Source: Burkholderiaceae bacterium
GTDB lineage: Bacteria; Pseudomonadota; Gammaproteobacteria; Burkholderiales; Burkholderiaceae_D
Length of the DNA: 64,000 nt
Direction of reading: 5' to 3'
Assembly: GCA_030158675.1 (NCBI GenBank)
Contig: JAOASL010000043.1
Location: 1 to 64,000 of the forward strand
Positions 45,340-57,794 of this stretch are shown in pieces. The position numbers and the translations under genes are program-made. Numbering within the stretch: position 1 is the stretch's first letter; every line of letters starts with the position of its first letter. The notes beneath the pieces were generated by a model, which made no database searches, was not told where the DNA came from, and saw only the letters and a list, made by a program, of their open reading frames with translations.

Positions 45340-47199
45340 TCAGGCGTTCGGCTTCCAGACCTGTCCGATGGACACGCTGGTCAGTTTCTTACGACGGCCA
45401 TACCAGAGGTTGGCCAGCGCACGCGCCACCACAACCGCCGAGAACATCGAGGTCAGGATGCCCAGGCAGTGCACGACCGCAAAGCCGCGGATCGGGCCGG
45501 AGCCGAAGATCAGCAGCGCCAGACCGGCAATCAGCGTTGTCACGTTCGAATCAAGAATGGTCGCCCACGCGCGCTCGAAGCCGGCCGCGATGGCTGCCTG
45601 TGGCGAATTACCGTTACGCAGTTCTTCGCGAATACGCTCATTGATCAGTACGTTGGCGTCGATCGCCATACCTAGCGTCAGCGCAATCGCCGCGATGCCC
45701 GGCAGGGTCAGTGTGGCCTGCAGCACCGACAGCAGCGAGATCAGCAGCATCACGTTGACACCGAGCGCGAACACGCTGAAGGCGCCGAACAGCAAGTAGT
45801 AGACCATCATGAACGCTGCAATCGCCGCAAAGCCGTACAGCGTCGAATTGAAGCCCTTCGCGATGTTCTCGGCGCCGAGTTGCGGGCCGATAGTGCGTTC
45901 CTCGATGATTTCCATCGGGGCAGCCAGCGAACCGGCGCGCAGCAACAGCGCCAGATCGCTGGCGGCAGTCGGCGACTCCATGCCAGTGATCTGGAAACGC
46001 GAACCGAGCTCGTCACGAATGGTCGCCACCGTCAGCACCTCGCCCTTACCCTTCTCGAACAGGACGATCGCCATCAGCTTGCCGACCTTCTCGCGGGTGG
46101 CCTCGCGCATCCTGCGACCGCCGTCGCCGTTCAGGTCGATGCTGACCGACGGCTGCTGGTTCTGGTCGAATGCAGCGCCGGCATTCGAGATGTAGTCGCC
46201 GGTGATCACCGGATCTTTGTACAGCACGACCGGCGCACCCTTGCCGACCTTGAACAGCTCGGAGGCGGGCGACAGCGTGGCGGTTTCCTCGCTGCCGCGC
46301 GTAACGGATTCGTCCACCATGCGCACTTCCAGCGTCGCGGTACGACCGATGATGTCCTTCGCACGCGAAACATCCTGCACGCCGGGCAGCTGCACGACGA
46401 TGCGGTCGGCACCCTGACGCTGGATCACCGGCTCGGCCACGCCCAGCTCGTTGACCCGCTTCGACAGCGTGGAAATGTTCTGCTGCACCGCCTCTTCCAG
46501 CGTGCGTTTGACCGCCTGCGGGTTCAGCGATGCGCGCAGCATCAGGCCTTCGGCGTCATTCACCTCCGACAGGGCCAGCTCCGGCATCTGGGCAGCCAGG
46601 ACATCGCGCGCGGCATCGAAAGGCTCACGGTCACGGAAGCGGATCTCGATCATGTCGCCATTGCGCGCAAGGCCGGCGAAACGGATCTTCTTTTCGACCA
46701 GCTGCGCGCGCGCAGCCGCCTGCGTGGCCTGGATGCGCTTGGCCATCACGGCGCGGGTATCGACCTGCATCAGGAAGTGCACACCACCGCGCAGATCAAG
46801 GCCGAGGTACATCGGCAACGCGCGCAGGCCCTGCAACCAGGCCGGCGTATTCGGCAGCAGGTTAAATGCCACCAGATAGCTCGGGTCAGTCGCGTCTTTG
46901 TTGAGCGCCTGCTCGATCACGGACTTGGCCCTGAACTGCAGATCAGTATTGGCAAAGCGTACGCGCACGGTGCCGTTGTTGCCGAGGTCTTCAAAGAACG
47001 CACTCTCCGAGCGCAGACTGGCGGCGCTCAGCGCCTGCTGCACCCGGTCGACAGCGTCCGGCCCCAGCTTCAGCGTCGCCTTGGCGCTGCTGACCTGCAC
47101 GGCAGGTGATTCGCCGAAGAAGTTCGGCACGGTGTACAGCGCGCCGAACGCCAGTACCAGCGCGATCATCACGTATTTCCAGAGGGGATAACGGTTCAT
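45340..47199 (-). CDS. secD: Protein translocase subunit SecD
   Basis: Protein of 619 residues: first helix (about 8-27), a large periplasmic P1 region with LGLDLRGGVHFLMQVD, and five C-terminal helices with TLPGIAAIALTLGMAIDANV. The start at 47199 begins MNRYPLWKY, the normal SecD N-terminus, with GGCGAG upstream; an in-frame start at 47232 is rejected. Partner of SecF and YajC. Confidence 0.98.
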   Translation of the reverse strand: MNRYPLWKYVMIALVLAFGALYTVPNFFGESPAVQVSSAKATLKLGPDAVDRVQQALSAASLRSESAFFEDLGNNGTVRVRFANTDLQFRAKSVIEQALNKDATDPSYLVAFNLLPNTPAWLQGLRALPMYLGLDLRGGVHFLMQVDTRAVMAKRIQATQAAARAQLVEKKIRFAGLARNGDMIEIRFRDREPFDAARDVLAAQMPELALSEVNDAEGLMLRASLNPQAVKRTLEEAVQQNISTLSKRVNELGVAEPVIQRQGADRIVVQLPGVQDVSRAKDIIGRTATLEVRMVDESVTRGSEETATLSPASELFKVGKGAPVVLYKDPVITGDYISNAGAAFDQNQQPSVSIDLNGDGGRRMREATREKVGKLMAIVLFEKGKGEVLTVATIRDELGSRFQITGMESPTAASDLALLLRAGSLAAPMEIIEERTIGPQLGAENIAKGFNSTLYGFAAIAAFMMVYYLLFGAFSVFALGVNVMLLISLLSVLQATLTLPGIAAIALTLGMAIDANVLINERIREELRNGNSPQAAIAAGFERAWATILDSNVTTLIAGLALLIFGSGPIRGFAVVHCLGILTSMFSAVVVARALANLWYGRRKKLTSVSIGQVWKPNA

Positions 47200-47262
47200 G
47201 GCAGCTCGCCTTGAATGAAAAAAGTCCGGCAACGTGTGCCGGACCAGGGGAATTACGAAATA

Positions 47263-47589
47263 TCAGAGCGCCTTGATGGTGCCTTTTGGCAGCAGTATGG
47301 TGACCGACGCTTTCTGCATCACGATCTCTGTGCCCTCGGCCACTTCGAGAGTCACGTAGGCATCGACGACTTTCGTGACCTTGCCAACGATGCCGCCGGC
47401 AGTCACCACCTCGTCACCTTTGGCGATCGCTTCGATCATGGCCTTCTGCTCCTTCTGGCGCTTCATCTGCGGACGCACCATCAGGAAATAGAGCACGACA
47501 AACATCAGGATGATGGGAAGGAAACCCATCAGTCCGCCGCCGGCGCTGGCCGGCGCGGCCGCCTGCGCATAGGCATTTGAGATAAACAT
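47263..47589 (-). CDS. yajC: Sec translocon accessory protein YajC
   Basis: Protein of 108 residues with one membrane helix (about 20-42) in GFLPIILMFVVLYFLMVRPQ, the family hallmark, followed by a small cytoplasmic domain (KGDEVVTAGGIVGKV). It associates with SecDF. It is 63 bases from secD and normally follows tgt directly; here an ankyrin-repeat gene intervenes. Confidence 0.97.
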   Translation of the reverse strand: MFISNAYAQAAAPASAGGGLMGFLPIILMFVVLYFLMVRPQMKRQKEQKAMIEAIAKGDEVVTAGGIVGKVTKVVDAYVTLEVAEGTEIVMQKASVTILLPKGTIKAL

Positions 47590-47726
47590 ACACTGCTCCG
47601 GGTTGGTTTTTTTTACGAACCCGTGATTCTAGCACTGGCAAGCGTGGCTACGGTTTGCGCAGGGCCCTGCGCAGGCAATTCATCCGTGGCCGTCTCCTCG
47701 CGCGGCTGCGCGCCGTGCGGGACGAC

Positions 47727-48770
47727 TCAGCCTTCCGTCGGTGCATCCGATCCGTCTGCCGGCGCCGGCTGCCCGCCTGGCAGCCGTTCAGCCGCGTGGC
47801 GTTGCGCATGATCGAGCGCGCCCAGGCCGTCATCGGATACGTCTTCCACCCGCGCCCCTGCAGCGATCAGCCAGCGCGCCAGCGGGGTATTCCCTTCCGC
47901 GCAAGCCAGCATCAGCGGAGTGTCACCGATCAGGTCGCGCGCATTCACGTCAGCGCCGCGGCGGTGCAGCTGCTCGGCCAGCCAGACCGGCATGTCGGCA
48001 TGATGCAGCACCGATGTGTGCAGCGGTCCACAAGGCCGCACATCCGCCCCGGCTTCGAGCAGCACCGAAGCAACCGCCCACAGGCCACGGCTGCAGGCGG
48101 TGACGAGCGGCGTACTGCCACGCCCGAGGTCGCCATCGACCGGCACGCCGGCACGCAAAAGGCGCTGCACCAGCGGCACATCCAGGTCCGGCAAATAGAG
48201 CAGATCCGCGCCGGCATGAGGCAACCTGTCCAGCGATGCGCCGGCCGACAGCAACAGGGCGACTACCCTTGCGGCACCGGGCTCGGCGCGCAAGGCCTGT
48301 ACGCAATCGAGCGGAGTGCGGCCCTGCCCGTCCGGCTGGTTCACCTGTGCTGCGGCAGCGTGCTGCAGCAGCAGCCCGACCAGATCCGGATGCGCGAGCA
48401 GGCAGGCCCAATGCAACACCGACCGGCCGTAGCGCAGATCGGTGGCACACGCATCGACATCACTGCGAATGGCCTGCAGTGCGCGCTCGCGACGGGCCTC
48501 GCTGCTCAGGTCCGCCAGGGATAGCTGGCACAGCGTGGCGGCCAGCGGCGGCAGCCATCGCTGCCATCCGCGCGGGCACTCCGGCAGGTCGCTGTCATTA
48601 ATTATAAAAAGCATATCGAACGAGAGTTCAACGCGATAGCGCAGCGGTAGCCTGCTGATCAGCGTCGGCGCCTGCTGCGGTGGATCGGACGAAAGTGGCG
48701 CGGGCGGGCGCGCACCCGCGATCGCTACCGGGGATGACATGGGAGGAAAGTGGGTCGGTGCCTGGGCCAT
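47727..48770 (-). CDS. Ankyrin-repeat protein of unknown function
   Basis: Protein of 347 residues without signal peptide or membrane helix. Residues about 1-140 are not recognised: a proline-rich start, then LRYRVELSFDMLFIINDSD. The rest (about 140-330) consists of about six ankyrin-type units such as GRSVLHWACLLAHPDLVGLLLQ, GRTPLDCVQ, GSTPLVTACSRGLWAVASVL and GDTPLMLACAEGNTPLARWLI. It probably binds another protein in the cytoplasm. The start at 48770 has AAAGGAG upstream. It sits within the queA-tgt-yajC-secDF run and is likely co-transcribed. Confidence 0.85.
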   Translation of the reverse strand: MAQAPTHFPPMSSPVAIAGARPPAPLSSDPPQQAPTLISRLPLRYRVELSFDMLFIINDSDLPECPRGWQRWLPPLAATLCQLSLADLSSEARRERALQAIRSDVDACATDLRYGRSVLHWACLLAHPDLVGLLLQHAAAAQVNQPDGQGRTPLDCVQALRAEPGAARVVALLLSAGASLDRLPHAGADLLYLPDLDVPLVQRLLRAGVPVDGDLGRGSTPLVTACSRGLWAVASVLLEAGADVRPCGPLHTSVLHHADMPVWLAEQLHRRGADVNARDLIGDTPLMLACAEGNTPLARWLIAAGARVEDVSDDGLGALDHAQRHAAERLPGGQPAPADGSDAPTEG

Positions 48771-48799
48771 CGCGAACTCCTTTCGGCTTGTGTTCGTGA

Positions 48800-48833
48800 C
48801 GGCAGCCGCGCGAGGGGAGACGCGCGGCTGCCG
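48800..48833 (-). other. Perfect 13-bp hairpin before the ankyrin gene
   Basis: CGGCAGCCGCGCG and CGCGCGGCTGCCG pair without mismatch around an eight-base loop (TCTCCCCT on the transcribed minus strand). No T-run follows, so it is not a normal intrinsic terminator. It lies about 18 bases before the AAAGGAG ribosome-binding site of the ankyrin gene. Confidence 0.6.
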
Positions 48834-48958
48834 ACGCCCCGGCAGCGGCAGCCGGCCGGCCACAGCAGTGATGAGGCGTCAGCGTTGAGGAAGCAATCGG
48901 GGGGCACCGGTTCCGGCGTCCGCCCATTTTCAGAAAAGTCCGGAAGCCGGCGGCGCCA

Positions 48959-51105
<2,147 letters not shown>

Positions 51106-51267
51106 GGACAAACGGCGAAAGGCACGGAAAAACCCGGGATCCCGGCGTGCGCCAGAGTGACGTTCGCGAGGCGGCCGGCGCAGGCCGGAATCCGGCGACG
51201 GCGAACGACCCGATGCGGGGCTCGAAAAAGCCGGTATTCTACGCTGCCCGAGATACCCCCGTTCGCC

Positions 51268-53322
51268 ATGCCCGCCCCGCGCAAGAAAACCAGTCCGACG
51301 AAAAGCCTGCGCACCGCCGACCGGCTCGCACGACTGGGGCTATCGTCCGATATCGCGCTGGTGCTGCACCTGCCGCTGCGCTACGAGGACGAAACGCAGC
51401 GGCTGCCGATCGCGCAGGCCGCATTGCGGCACGGGCAAGCGGTGCAGGTCGAAGGCATCGTCACTGATTGCGATATTCAGTACCGGCCGCGCCGGCAACT
51501 GGTGGTGACGATTGCCGACGACAGCGGCCGACTCGTCTTGCGCTTCCTGAATTTCTATGGAAGTCAGGCAACGCAAATGGCCGTAGATCGCCGGCTGCGC
51601 GTGCGCGGCGAACTGCGGCACGGTTTTTTCGGCGACGAGATGGTGCACCCGACGGTTAAACCGGTCGAGGAAGATACCCCACTGCCGGACGCGCTGACCC
51701 CGGTCTACCCGGCCGGCGAAGGCCTGTCGCAGACGCTGCTGCGCAAAGCGATCGCAAACGCGATGACGCGCATCGACTGGTCCGACACGCTGCCAGCCGA
51801 GCTGCGCGCACGACTGAAACTGATTTCGTTCGAACCGGCGATCCGGCTGCTGCACAACCCGCCGCCCGACATTGATGAGCACGCGCTCGTCGAGCGCAGC
51901 CATCCGGCCTGGATACGCATGAAATTCGATGAGCTGCTGGCGCAGCAGCTGTCGATGAAGCGCGCCCAGGCGGCGCGCCGACAACAGGGCGCGCCGGTGC
52001 TCGACCATGCCGGCGAACTGAGCACGGCCTTCCTCGCCGCGCTGCCGTTCGCGCTGACCACCGCGCAACAGCGCGTACTGGAAGAAATACGCGCCGACCT
52101 GAAAGCACCTTATCCGATGCAACGGCTGCTGCAGGGCGATGTCGGCAGCGGCAAGACCGTGGTGGCCGCGCTCGCCGCCGCACAGGCCATCGACAGCGGC
52201 TACCAGGCTGCATTGATGGCGCCGACCGAAATCCTGGCGGAGCAGCATTTCCGCAAGATCGCCGGCTGGATGGGGCCGCTTGGCGTGGAAGTCGCCTGGC
52301 TGACCGGAAGCCTGAAAAAGAAAGCAAAAGACGATGCGCGATCGCGCATCGAGTCCGGTGCGGCGCGGCTGGTGGTCGGCACGCATGCGCTGATCCAGAA
52401 CGATGTCGACTTCGCGCGGCTAGGGCTGGTGATCGTCGATGAACAGCACCGCTTCGGCGTCGCGCAACGGCTCACGCTGCGCAACAAGGGGGTTGACAGC
52501 GTACCGCATCAGCTAATGATGTCGGCCACGCCGATCCCGCGCACGCTGGCGATGACGTATTACGCTGACCTCGAGGTCTCCGTGATCGACGAACTGCCAC
52601 CGGGCCGCACGCCCGTCGTCACCCGGCTGGTCGCTCAGGAAAGGCGCGGCGATGTGATCGAGCGCGTGCACGTGGCCGCGTTGGAGGGGCGGCAGGTGTA
52701 CTGGGTCTGCCCGCTGATTGAGGAATCCGAGGCCCTGCAGCTGCAGACGGCGACTGATACACACGCGCTGCTGTCGGCGGCGCTGCCGGACCTGCGGGTC
52801 GGGCTGGTGCATGGACGGATGAAACCGGCTGACAAGCAGGCCGTGATGGAGGCATTCACGCGTGGCGAGCTGCACTTGCTGGTGGCAACCACGGTGATCG
52901 AGGTCGGCGTCGATGTGCCGAACGCGTCGCTGATGGTGATCGAGCATGCGGAGCGCTTCGGCCTGTCGCAGCTGCACCAGTTGCGCGGCCGGGTCGGCCG
53001 CGGCGCGGCGGCCAGCGCCTGCCTGCTGATGTATCAGGGACCGCTCGGTCCGGTTGCGAAAGAAAGGCTGGCGATCATGCGGGAAACCGCCGACGGTTTC
53101 GAGATCGCGCGGCGCGACCTGGAGATCCGCGGCCCCGGCGAATTCCTCGGCGCGCGTCAGTCCGGTCAGGCCATGCTGCGCTTTGCCGATCTGGAAACCG
53201 ACCAGTGGCTGGTCGAGCCTGCGCGGCAAATGGCGCAGGAGCTGCTCGCGCAGCGGCCTGACATCGCCGAAGCGCACCTGGCGCGCTGGCTGGGCGCGCG
53301 CGAAGATTTTCTGCGTGCCTGA
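51268..53322 (+). CDS. recG: ATP-dependent DNA helicase RecG
   Basis: Protein of 684 residues that regresses stalled forks and migrates branched DNA. An OB-fold wedge domain (about 50-150) precedes the SF2 helicase core. Walker A is [12 protein letters not shown] (about 290), the DExH box is DEQHRFG (about 390), and the RecG TRG motif region includes LHGRMKP-like [10 protein letters not shown] and QLRGRVGRG. The reading frame stays open upstream to 50419, but the true start is ATG 51268 with [10 protein letters not shown]. It is divergent from queA; oxyR follows 80 bases later. Confidence 0.97.
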   Translation: MPAPRKKTSPTKSLRTADRLARLGLSSDIALVLHLPLRYEDETQRLPIAQAALRHGQAVQVEGIVTDCDIQYRPRRQLVVTIADDSGRLVLRFLNFYGSQATQMAVDRRLRVRGELRHGFFGDEMVHPTVKPVEEDTPLPDALTPVYPAGEGLSQTLLRKAIANAMTRIDWSDTLPAELRARLKLISFEPAIRLLHNPPPDIDEHALVERSHPAWIRMKFDELLAQQLSMKRAQAARRQQGAPVLDHAGELSTAFLAALPFALTTAQQRVLEEIRADLKAPYPMQRLLQGDVGSGKTVVAALAAAQAIDSGYQAALMAPTEILAEQHFRKIAGWMGPLGVEVAWLTGSLKKKAKDDARSRIESGAARLVVGTHALIQNDVDFARLGLVIVDEQHRFGVAQRLTLRNKGVDSVPHQLMMSATPIPRTLAMTYYADLEVSVIDELPPGRTPVVTRLVAQERRGDVIERVHVAALEGRQVYWVCPLIEESEALQLQTATDTHALLSAALPDLRVGLVHGRMKPADKQAVMEAFTRGELHLLVATTVIEVGVDVPNASLMVIEHAERFGLSQLHQLRGRVGRGAAASACLLMYQGPLGPVAKERLAIMRETADGFEIARRDLEIRGPGEFLGARQSGQAMLRFADLETDQWLVEPARQMAQELLAQRPDIAEAHLARWLGAREDFLRA

Positions 53323-53328
53323 ATTCAA

Positions 53329-53354
53329 CGCCTGTATTTAGCGCCTGTATTCAA
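53329..53354 (+). repeat. 13-bp tandem repeat before oxyR
   Basis: CGCCTGTATT recurs at 53329-53338 and 53342-53351, a 13-base period, directly after the recG stop and about 50 bases before the oxyR start. It may be an operator element or a chance duplication. Confidence 0.45.
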
Positions 53355-53402
53355 TGCTTCTGAATTTCATGCACGTTCGCTAACTATGCGACACTAATCC
53401 GC

Positions 53403-54350
53403 ATGACATTGACAGAACTAAAATACATCGTGGCTGTCGCACGCGAAAAGCATTTTGGTCGTGCAGCCGAAGCCTGTTTCGTCGCGCAGCCCACGCTGTC
53501 AGTAGCGATCAAGAAGCTCGAAGATGAGCTGGGCGTCGCCATTTTCGAGCGGGGCGGCTCGGAGATATCGGTCACGCCGGTCGGCGCACAGATCGTCGCG
53601 CAAGCTGAGCATGTGCTCGAGCAGACGGCCTATATCAAGAATATCGCAAAGCAGAACAAGGATCCGCTGGTGGGTCCGCTGCGCGTCGGCGTAATCTATA
53701 CGATCGCCCCTTACCTGCTGCCGCAACTGATGCCGACGCTGATCAGGCGCATCCCGCAGATGCCGCTGATATTGCAGGAAAATTTCACGGTCAAGCTGAT
53801 CGAATTGCTGCGCATCGGCGAACTGGACGCGGCGATCATGGCCTTGCCGTTCAATGATCAGGGATTGATGGTCCGTCCGCTGTATGACGAGCCTTTCATG
53901 GTCGCCCTGCCGCGCCACCATCAGTGGGCCGAACGCAAATCGGTCAGCACCGAAGAACTCAAGCAGGAAACCATGCTGCTGCTCGGCGCCGGCCATTGTT
54001 TCCGTGACCAGGTAATCGAGGTCTGCCCGGAAATGTCGCGCTTCTCGACCGGCGGTGGCGGCATCGCGCGCACCTTCGAGGGCTCGTCGCTCGAAACCAT
54101 CCGTCACATGGTGGCGTCAGGCATCGGCATCACCGTGCTGCCGAAGGCGTCGGTGCCGGCCCCGCTGCCGAAAGACAGCATGCTGCGCTACCTGCAGTTT
54201 GACGAGCCGGCGCCGTCGCGCCGGGTAGTGGTCGCCTGGCGCAAGAGCTTCACGCGGCAGGCGGCGATCGAGGCGCTGCGGCAGGCGCTGCTGTCATGCC
54301 GGCTGAACGGCGTGCACATGCTGCCGGACGCGCCCACCGAGGAAAAATAG
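53403..54350 (+). CDS. oxyR: Hydrogen-peroxide sensor OxyR
   Basis: LysR-type regulator of 315 residues. The N-terminal helix-turn-helix spans about 4-60 ([20 protein letters not shown]). The peroxide-sensing cysteines are Cys199 (GHCFRDQ) and Cys208 (EVCPEM), exactly the E. coli numbering, which form the activating disulfide. No catalase or ahpC gene is nearby; the recG-oxyR-ubiA order is common in Burkholderiales. Direct control of the iron genes upstream is conceivable but not shown. Confidence 0.97.
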   Translation: MTLTELKYIVAVAREKHFGRAAEACFVAQPTLSVAIKKLEDELGVAIFERGGSEISVTPVGAQIVAQAEHVLEQTAYIKNIAKQNKDPLVGPLRVGVIYTIAPYLLPQLMPTLIRRIPQMPLILQENFTVKLIELLRIGELDAAIMALPFNDQGLMVRPLYDEPFMVALPRHHQWAERKSVSTEELKQETMLLLGAGHCFRDQVIEVCPEMSRFSTGGGGIARTFEGSSLETIRHMVASGIGITVLPKASVPAPLPKDSMLRYLQFDEPAPSRRVVVAWRKSFTRQAAIEALRQALLSCRLNGVHMLPDAPTEEK

Positions 54351-54420
54351 CGCACGCCGGGTCCGGCGCGCCGTCGTTTCACACTGTTTCCCGATGGCCG
54401 CTCGCGCTACACTGCGCGCC

Positions 54421-55287
54421 ATGAAACCTCATGCTGCGCCCTTGTGGCACCGACTCGCGCTGTATGCGCGCCTGGTTCGTCTGGACAAGCCGATCGGCAG
54501 TCTGCTGCTGCTGTGGCCGACGCTGTCAGCGCTGTGGCTGGCCTCGAACGGCCGGCCGGACTGGCGGCTGATCGTGATCTTCACGGCAGGCACCGTCCTG
54601 ATGCGCTCGGCCGGCTGCGCCATCAATGATTTCGCCGACCGCGATTTCGATCGCCACGTGAAACGCACGGCTGAGCGGCCGCTGACCTCCGGCCGGATCG
54701 CCGCATGGGAAGCCGTCGCCGTGGCCGCCGTGCTGTCCCTGCTGTCCTTCCTGCTGATCCTGCCGCTGAATGCGCTGACGCTGAAACTGTCGGTGCTGGC
54801 GGTGATCGTTGCTGGCACCTATCCCTACTTCAAGCGCTTCTTCGCGCTGCCGCAGGCCTATCTGGGCATCGCGTTCGGCTTTGGCATTCCGATGGCGTAT
54901 GCCGCCGTGCTCGACACCGTGCCGGCGGAGGCCTGGGTGCTGCTGCTGGCAAATGTGTTCTGGGCACTCGCCTACGACACCGAATACGCCATGGTCGACC
55001 GTGACGATGATCTGCGCATTGGCATTCGGACATCCGCGATCACCTTCGGTCGCTTCGATGTGCTCGCAGTGATGATCTGCTACGGATTCCATCTGCTGCT
55101 GGTCGGTTGGGTTGGTGGTACGTACGGACTGGGAATCGCCTTTAGCGCCGGCCTGCTGGCGGCGGCAGCGATCGCGGCCTACCACTACATGCTGATCCGC
55201 GAACGCGACCGCATGCGCTGCTTCGCCGCATTCCGGCACAACAACTGGCTGGGTGCCGCCGTCTTCGCCGGTATCGCCTTGGGCTGA
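54421..55287 (+). CDS. ubiA: 4-hydroxybenzoate octaprenyltransferase
   Basis: Membrane prenyltransferase of 288 residues with about eight or nine helices. It attaches the polyprenyl tail to 4-hydroxybenzoate in ubiquinone synthesis. The two Asp-rich motifs are NDFADRDFD and [12 protein letters not shown]. The start at 54421 gives the normal N-terminus; 54394 would add nine residues. It follows oxyR by 70 bases. Confidence 0.97.
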   Translation: MKPHAAPLWHRLALYARLVRLDKPIGSLLLLWPTLSALWLASNGRPDWRLIVIFTAGTVLMRSAGCAINDFADRDFDRHVKRTAERPLTSGRIAAWEAVAVAAVLSLLSFLLILPLNALTLKLSVLAVIVAGTYPYFKRFFALPQAYLGIAFGFGIPMAYAAVLDTVPAEAWVLLLANVFWALAYDTEYAMVDRDDDLRIGIRTSAITFGRFDVLAVMICYGFHLLLVGWVGGTYGLGIAFSAGLLAAAAIAAYHYMLIRERDRMRCFAAFRHNNWLGAAVFAGIALG

Positions 55288-55435
55288 CCCGGTCTGCCGG
55301 CCGGGTTTCGCCGCATCGCTGCAACAGCTACGGATTTTCCGCGCTGTTCCGCTTGAGGCCTGCGAAGTGCGGGCCAGATAATCGCGCGATCAGGTCGCCG
55401 TGGGTGCGACCGCCCACCCTACGCGCGAAACCCCG

Positions 55436-56479
55436 ATGGATATTTCCGAACTGCTGGCCTTTACGGCCAGGAACAACGCATCTGACTTGCACCTGTCGGC
55501 CGGTCTGCCACCGATGATCCGTGTGCACGGCGACGTGCGCCGTATCAACCTGCCGTCGATGTCGCACAAGGAAGTGCACGCGATGATTTACGAGGTGATG
55601 AACGACGGCTTGCGCAAACGCTATGAAGAAAGCCTCGAGGTCGATTTCTCGTTCGAGCTGCCCGGCGTGGCCCGCTTTCGCGTCAATGCCTTCAATCAGG
55701 ACCGTGGCGCGGCGGCGGTCATGCGCACCATTCCGTCGAAGATCCTGTCGCTCGACGAGCTGAATGCGCCGCGCATCTTTGCCGATCTGGCCATGAAGCC
55801 GCGCGGACTGGTGCTGGTGACCGGGCCGACCGGCTCCGGCAAATCGACCACGCTGGCAGCGATGGTCAACCATGTGAACGAAAACGAATACGCACACATC
55901 CTGACCATCGAAGATCCGATCGAATTCGTGCACGAGTCGCGCAAGGGACTGGTGAACCAGCGCGAGGTCGGACCGCATACGCAGTCATTCTCCGCAGCGC
56001 TGCGTTCGGCGCTGCGCGAAGACCCGGACGTGGTGCTGGTCGGCGAACTGCGCGACCTCGAGACCATACGGCTCGCGCTGACTGCCGCCGAGACCGGTCA
56101 TCTGGTGTTCGGCACCTTGCACACGGTGTCAGCGGCGAAGACGGTCGACCGCATCATCGATGTGTTTCCCGGCGACGAAAAGGAAATGGTACGTGCGATG
56201 CTGTCCGAATCGCTGCAGGCGGTGATCTCGCAGACGCTGATCAAGACCCGCGACGGCAATGGCCGCGTCGCCGCGCACGAGATCATGCTCGGCACGCCGG
56301 CGATACGCAACCTGATCCGCGAAGCGAAGGTCGCGCAAATGTATTCCGCGATCCAGACCGGCAGCAGCGTCGGCATGCAAACTCTGGACGCCAGCCTGAT
56401 GGAATTGGTAAAACGCAACCGCATCACGCCGGCTGCAGCGCGCGCCGCTGCCAAGATGCCGGAAAACTTTGCGGGCTGA
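55436..56479 (+). CDS. pilT: Type IV pilus retraction ATPase PilT
   Basis: Hexameric ATPase of 347 residues that depolymerises type IV pili. An N-terminal PAS-like domain (about 1-100) precedes the RecA-like core: Walker A GPTGSGKSTTLAAM, Asp box ILTIEDPIEF, His box HLVFGTLHT, and the C-terminal retraction motif AIRNLIRE. The start at 55436 fits the family. pilU begins two bases after its stop, and an MSHA-type pilus locus follows. Confidence 0.97.
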   Translation: MDISELLAFTARNNASDLHLSAGLPPMIRVHGDVRRINLPSMSHKEVHAMIYEVMNDGLRKRYEESLEVDFSFELPGVARFRVNAFNQDRGAAAVMRTIPSKILSLDELNAPRIFADLAMKPRGLVLVTGPTGSGKSTTLAAMVNHVNENEYAHILTIEDPIEFVHESRKGLVNQREVGPHTQSFSAALRSALREDPDVVLVGELRDLETIRLALTAAETGHLVFGTLHTVSAAKTVDRIIDVFPGDEKEMVRAMLSESLQAVISQTLIKTRDGNGRVAAHEIMLGTPAIRNLIREAKVAQMYSAIQTGSSVGMQTLDASLMELVKRNRITPAAARAAAKMPENFAG

Positions 56480-56481
56480 GC

Positions 56482-57618
56482 ATGGACAACCCACAGGCAT
56501 GGGCCAACGTGCAGCGCTTGCTGGCGCTGATGAAATCAAAGGGCGCGTCGGATCTGTTCATTACCGCCGGGTTCGCGCCGGCGATCAAGCTCGACGGCCG
56601 CATGACACCAGTCGCCCCCGAACCGCTGTCGGCCGACAGCTGCCGCGCGTTGGTGCGCTCGGCGATGAACGAGCGGCAGCAGCAAGAATTTGACCGCACA
56701 CACGAATGCAATTTCGCCATCAGCGTCGACGACATCGGGCGCTTCCGCGTGTCGGCCTTCGTTCAGCAGGGCAAACCCGGCATGGTGGTACGCACCATCA
56801 CCACCGACATACCCGACATCGACACGCTCGGCGTACCGATCCAGCTGAAAGAGATCGTCATGAGCAAGCGCGGCCTGGTGATCATGGTCGGCGCCACCGG
56901 CTCGGGCAAATCGACCACGCTGGCCGCAATGATCGGGCATCGCAATGCGCACAGCCACGGCCACATCATCACGATCGAGGATCCGGTCGAGTTCGTTCAT
57001 CCGCACCGCAACTGCATCGTCACGCAACGCGAAGTCGGCACCGATACGGCCGACTGGCAGACCGCGCTGAAAAATACACTGCGGCAGGCGCCGGATGTGA
57101 TCCTGATTGGCGAGATCCGCGAACGCGAGACCATGGACCATGCGATCGCGTTCGCCGAAACCGGCCACCTGTGCCTGGCCACCCTGCACGCGAACAACAG
57201 CAACCAGGCGCTCGACCGCATCGTTAATTTCTTCCCCGAAGAACGCCGGCAGCAATTGCTGATGGACCTGTCATTGAACCTGCGCGCAATGATCTCGCAG
57301 CGCTTGGTGCCGCTGAAGTCCGGCAGCGGACGCTGTGTGGCGGTCGAAATCATGCTGAACTCGCCGCTGGTATCGGACCTGATTTTCAAGGGTCAGGTGC
57401 AGGAAATTCGCGAGGTGATGAAAAAATCGCGTGAACTCGGTATGCAGACCTTCGACCAGACTCTGTTCGATCTGGTCGAGGCCGATCGCATCAGCATCGA
57501 GGATGCGTTGCGCAATGCCGACTCGGTCAATGACCTGCGCCTCGCCATCAAGCTCAACAGCAAGCACTCGCGGGATCGCGACCTGGCCGCAGGCACGGCC
57601 GGGCTCGGCATTGTCTGA
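56482..57618 (+). CDS. pilU: PilT-dependent retraction ATPase PilU
   Basis: PilT paralogue of 378 residues with Walker A GATGSGKSTTLAAM, HIITIEDPVEF and HLCLATLHANNSNQ. PilU boosts retraction force together with PilT. It is translationally close to pilT. It ends 176 bases before the major pilin gene; only a weak hairpin lies between. Confidence 0.95.
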   Translation: MDNPQAWANVQRLLALMKSKGASDLFITAGFAPAIKLDGRMTPVAPEPLSADSCRALVRSAMNERQQQEFDRTHECNFAISVDDIGRFRVSAFVQQGKPGMVVRTITTDIPDIDTLGVPIQLKEIVMSKRGLVIMVGATGSGKSTTLAAMIGHRNAHSHGHIITIEDPVEFVHPHRNCIVTQREVGTDTADWQTALKNTLRQAPDVILIGEIRERETMDHAIAFAETGHLCLATLHANNSNQALDRIVNFFPEERRQQLLMDLSLNLRAMISQRLVPLKSGSGRCVAVEIMLNSPLVSDLIFKGQVQEIREVMKKSRELGMQTFDQTLFDLVEADRISIEDALRNADSVNDLRLAIKLNSKHSRDRDLAAGTAGLGIV

Positions 57619-57629
57619 CCGTCAAGAAA

Positions 57630-57649
57630 GGCGGGTAAAAATGCCCGCC
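57630..57649 (+). terminator. Weak hairpin after pilU
   Basis: GGCGGG and CCCGCC pair around TAAAAATG just after the pilU stop. No T-run follows, so partial read-through into the pilin genes is possible. Confidence 0.35.
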
Positions 57650-57794
57650 GCCGTCTTCCGGTAGAGAACTGAACCGTTTTTCGCCTCTTGTTTCGCCTAA
57701 TTCTTCTGAATCTGCTGCCGTAAATTTAGACAGTGGGAAGCGCAACGCCTAACCGGCGCGCCGACCGCGCCTTGCGCTAATTCAGGAGAATTCC

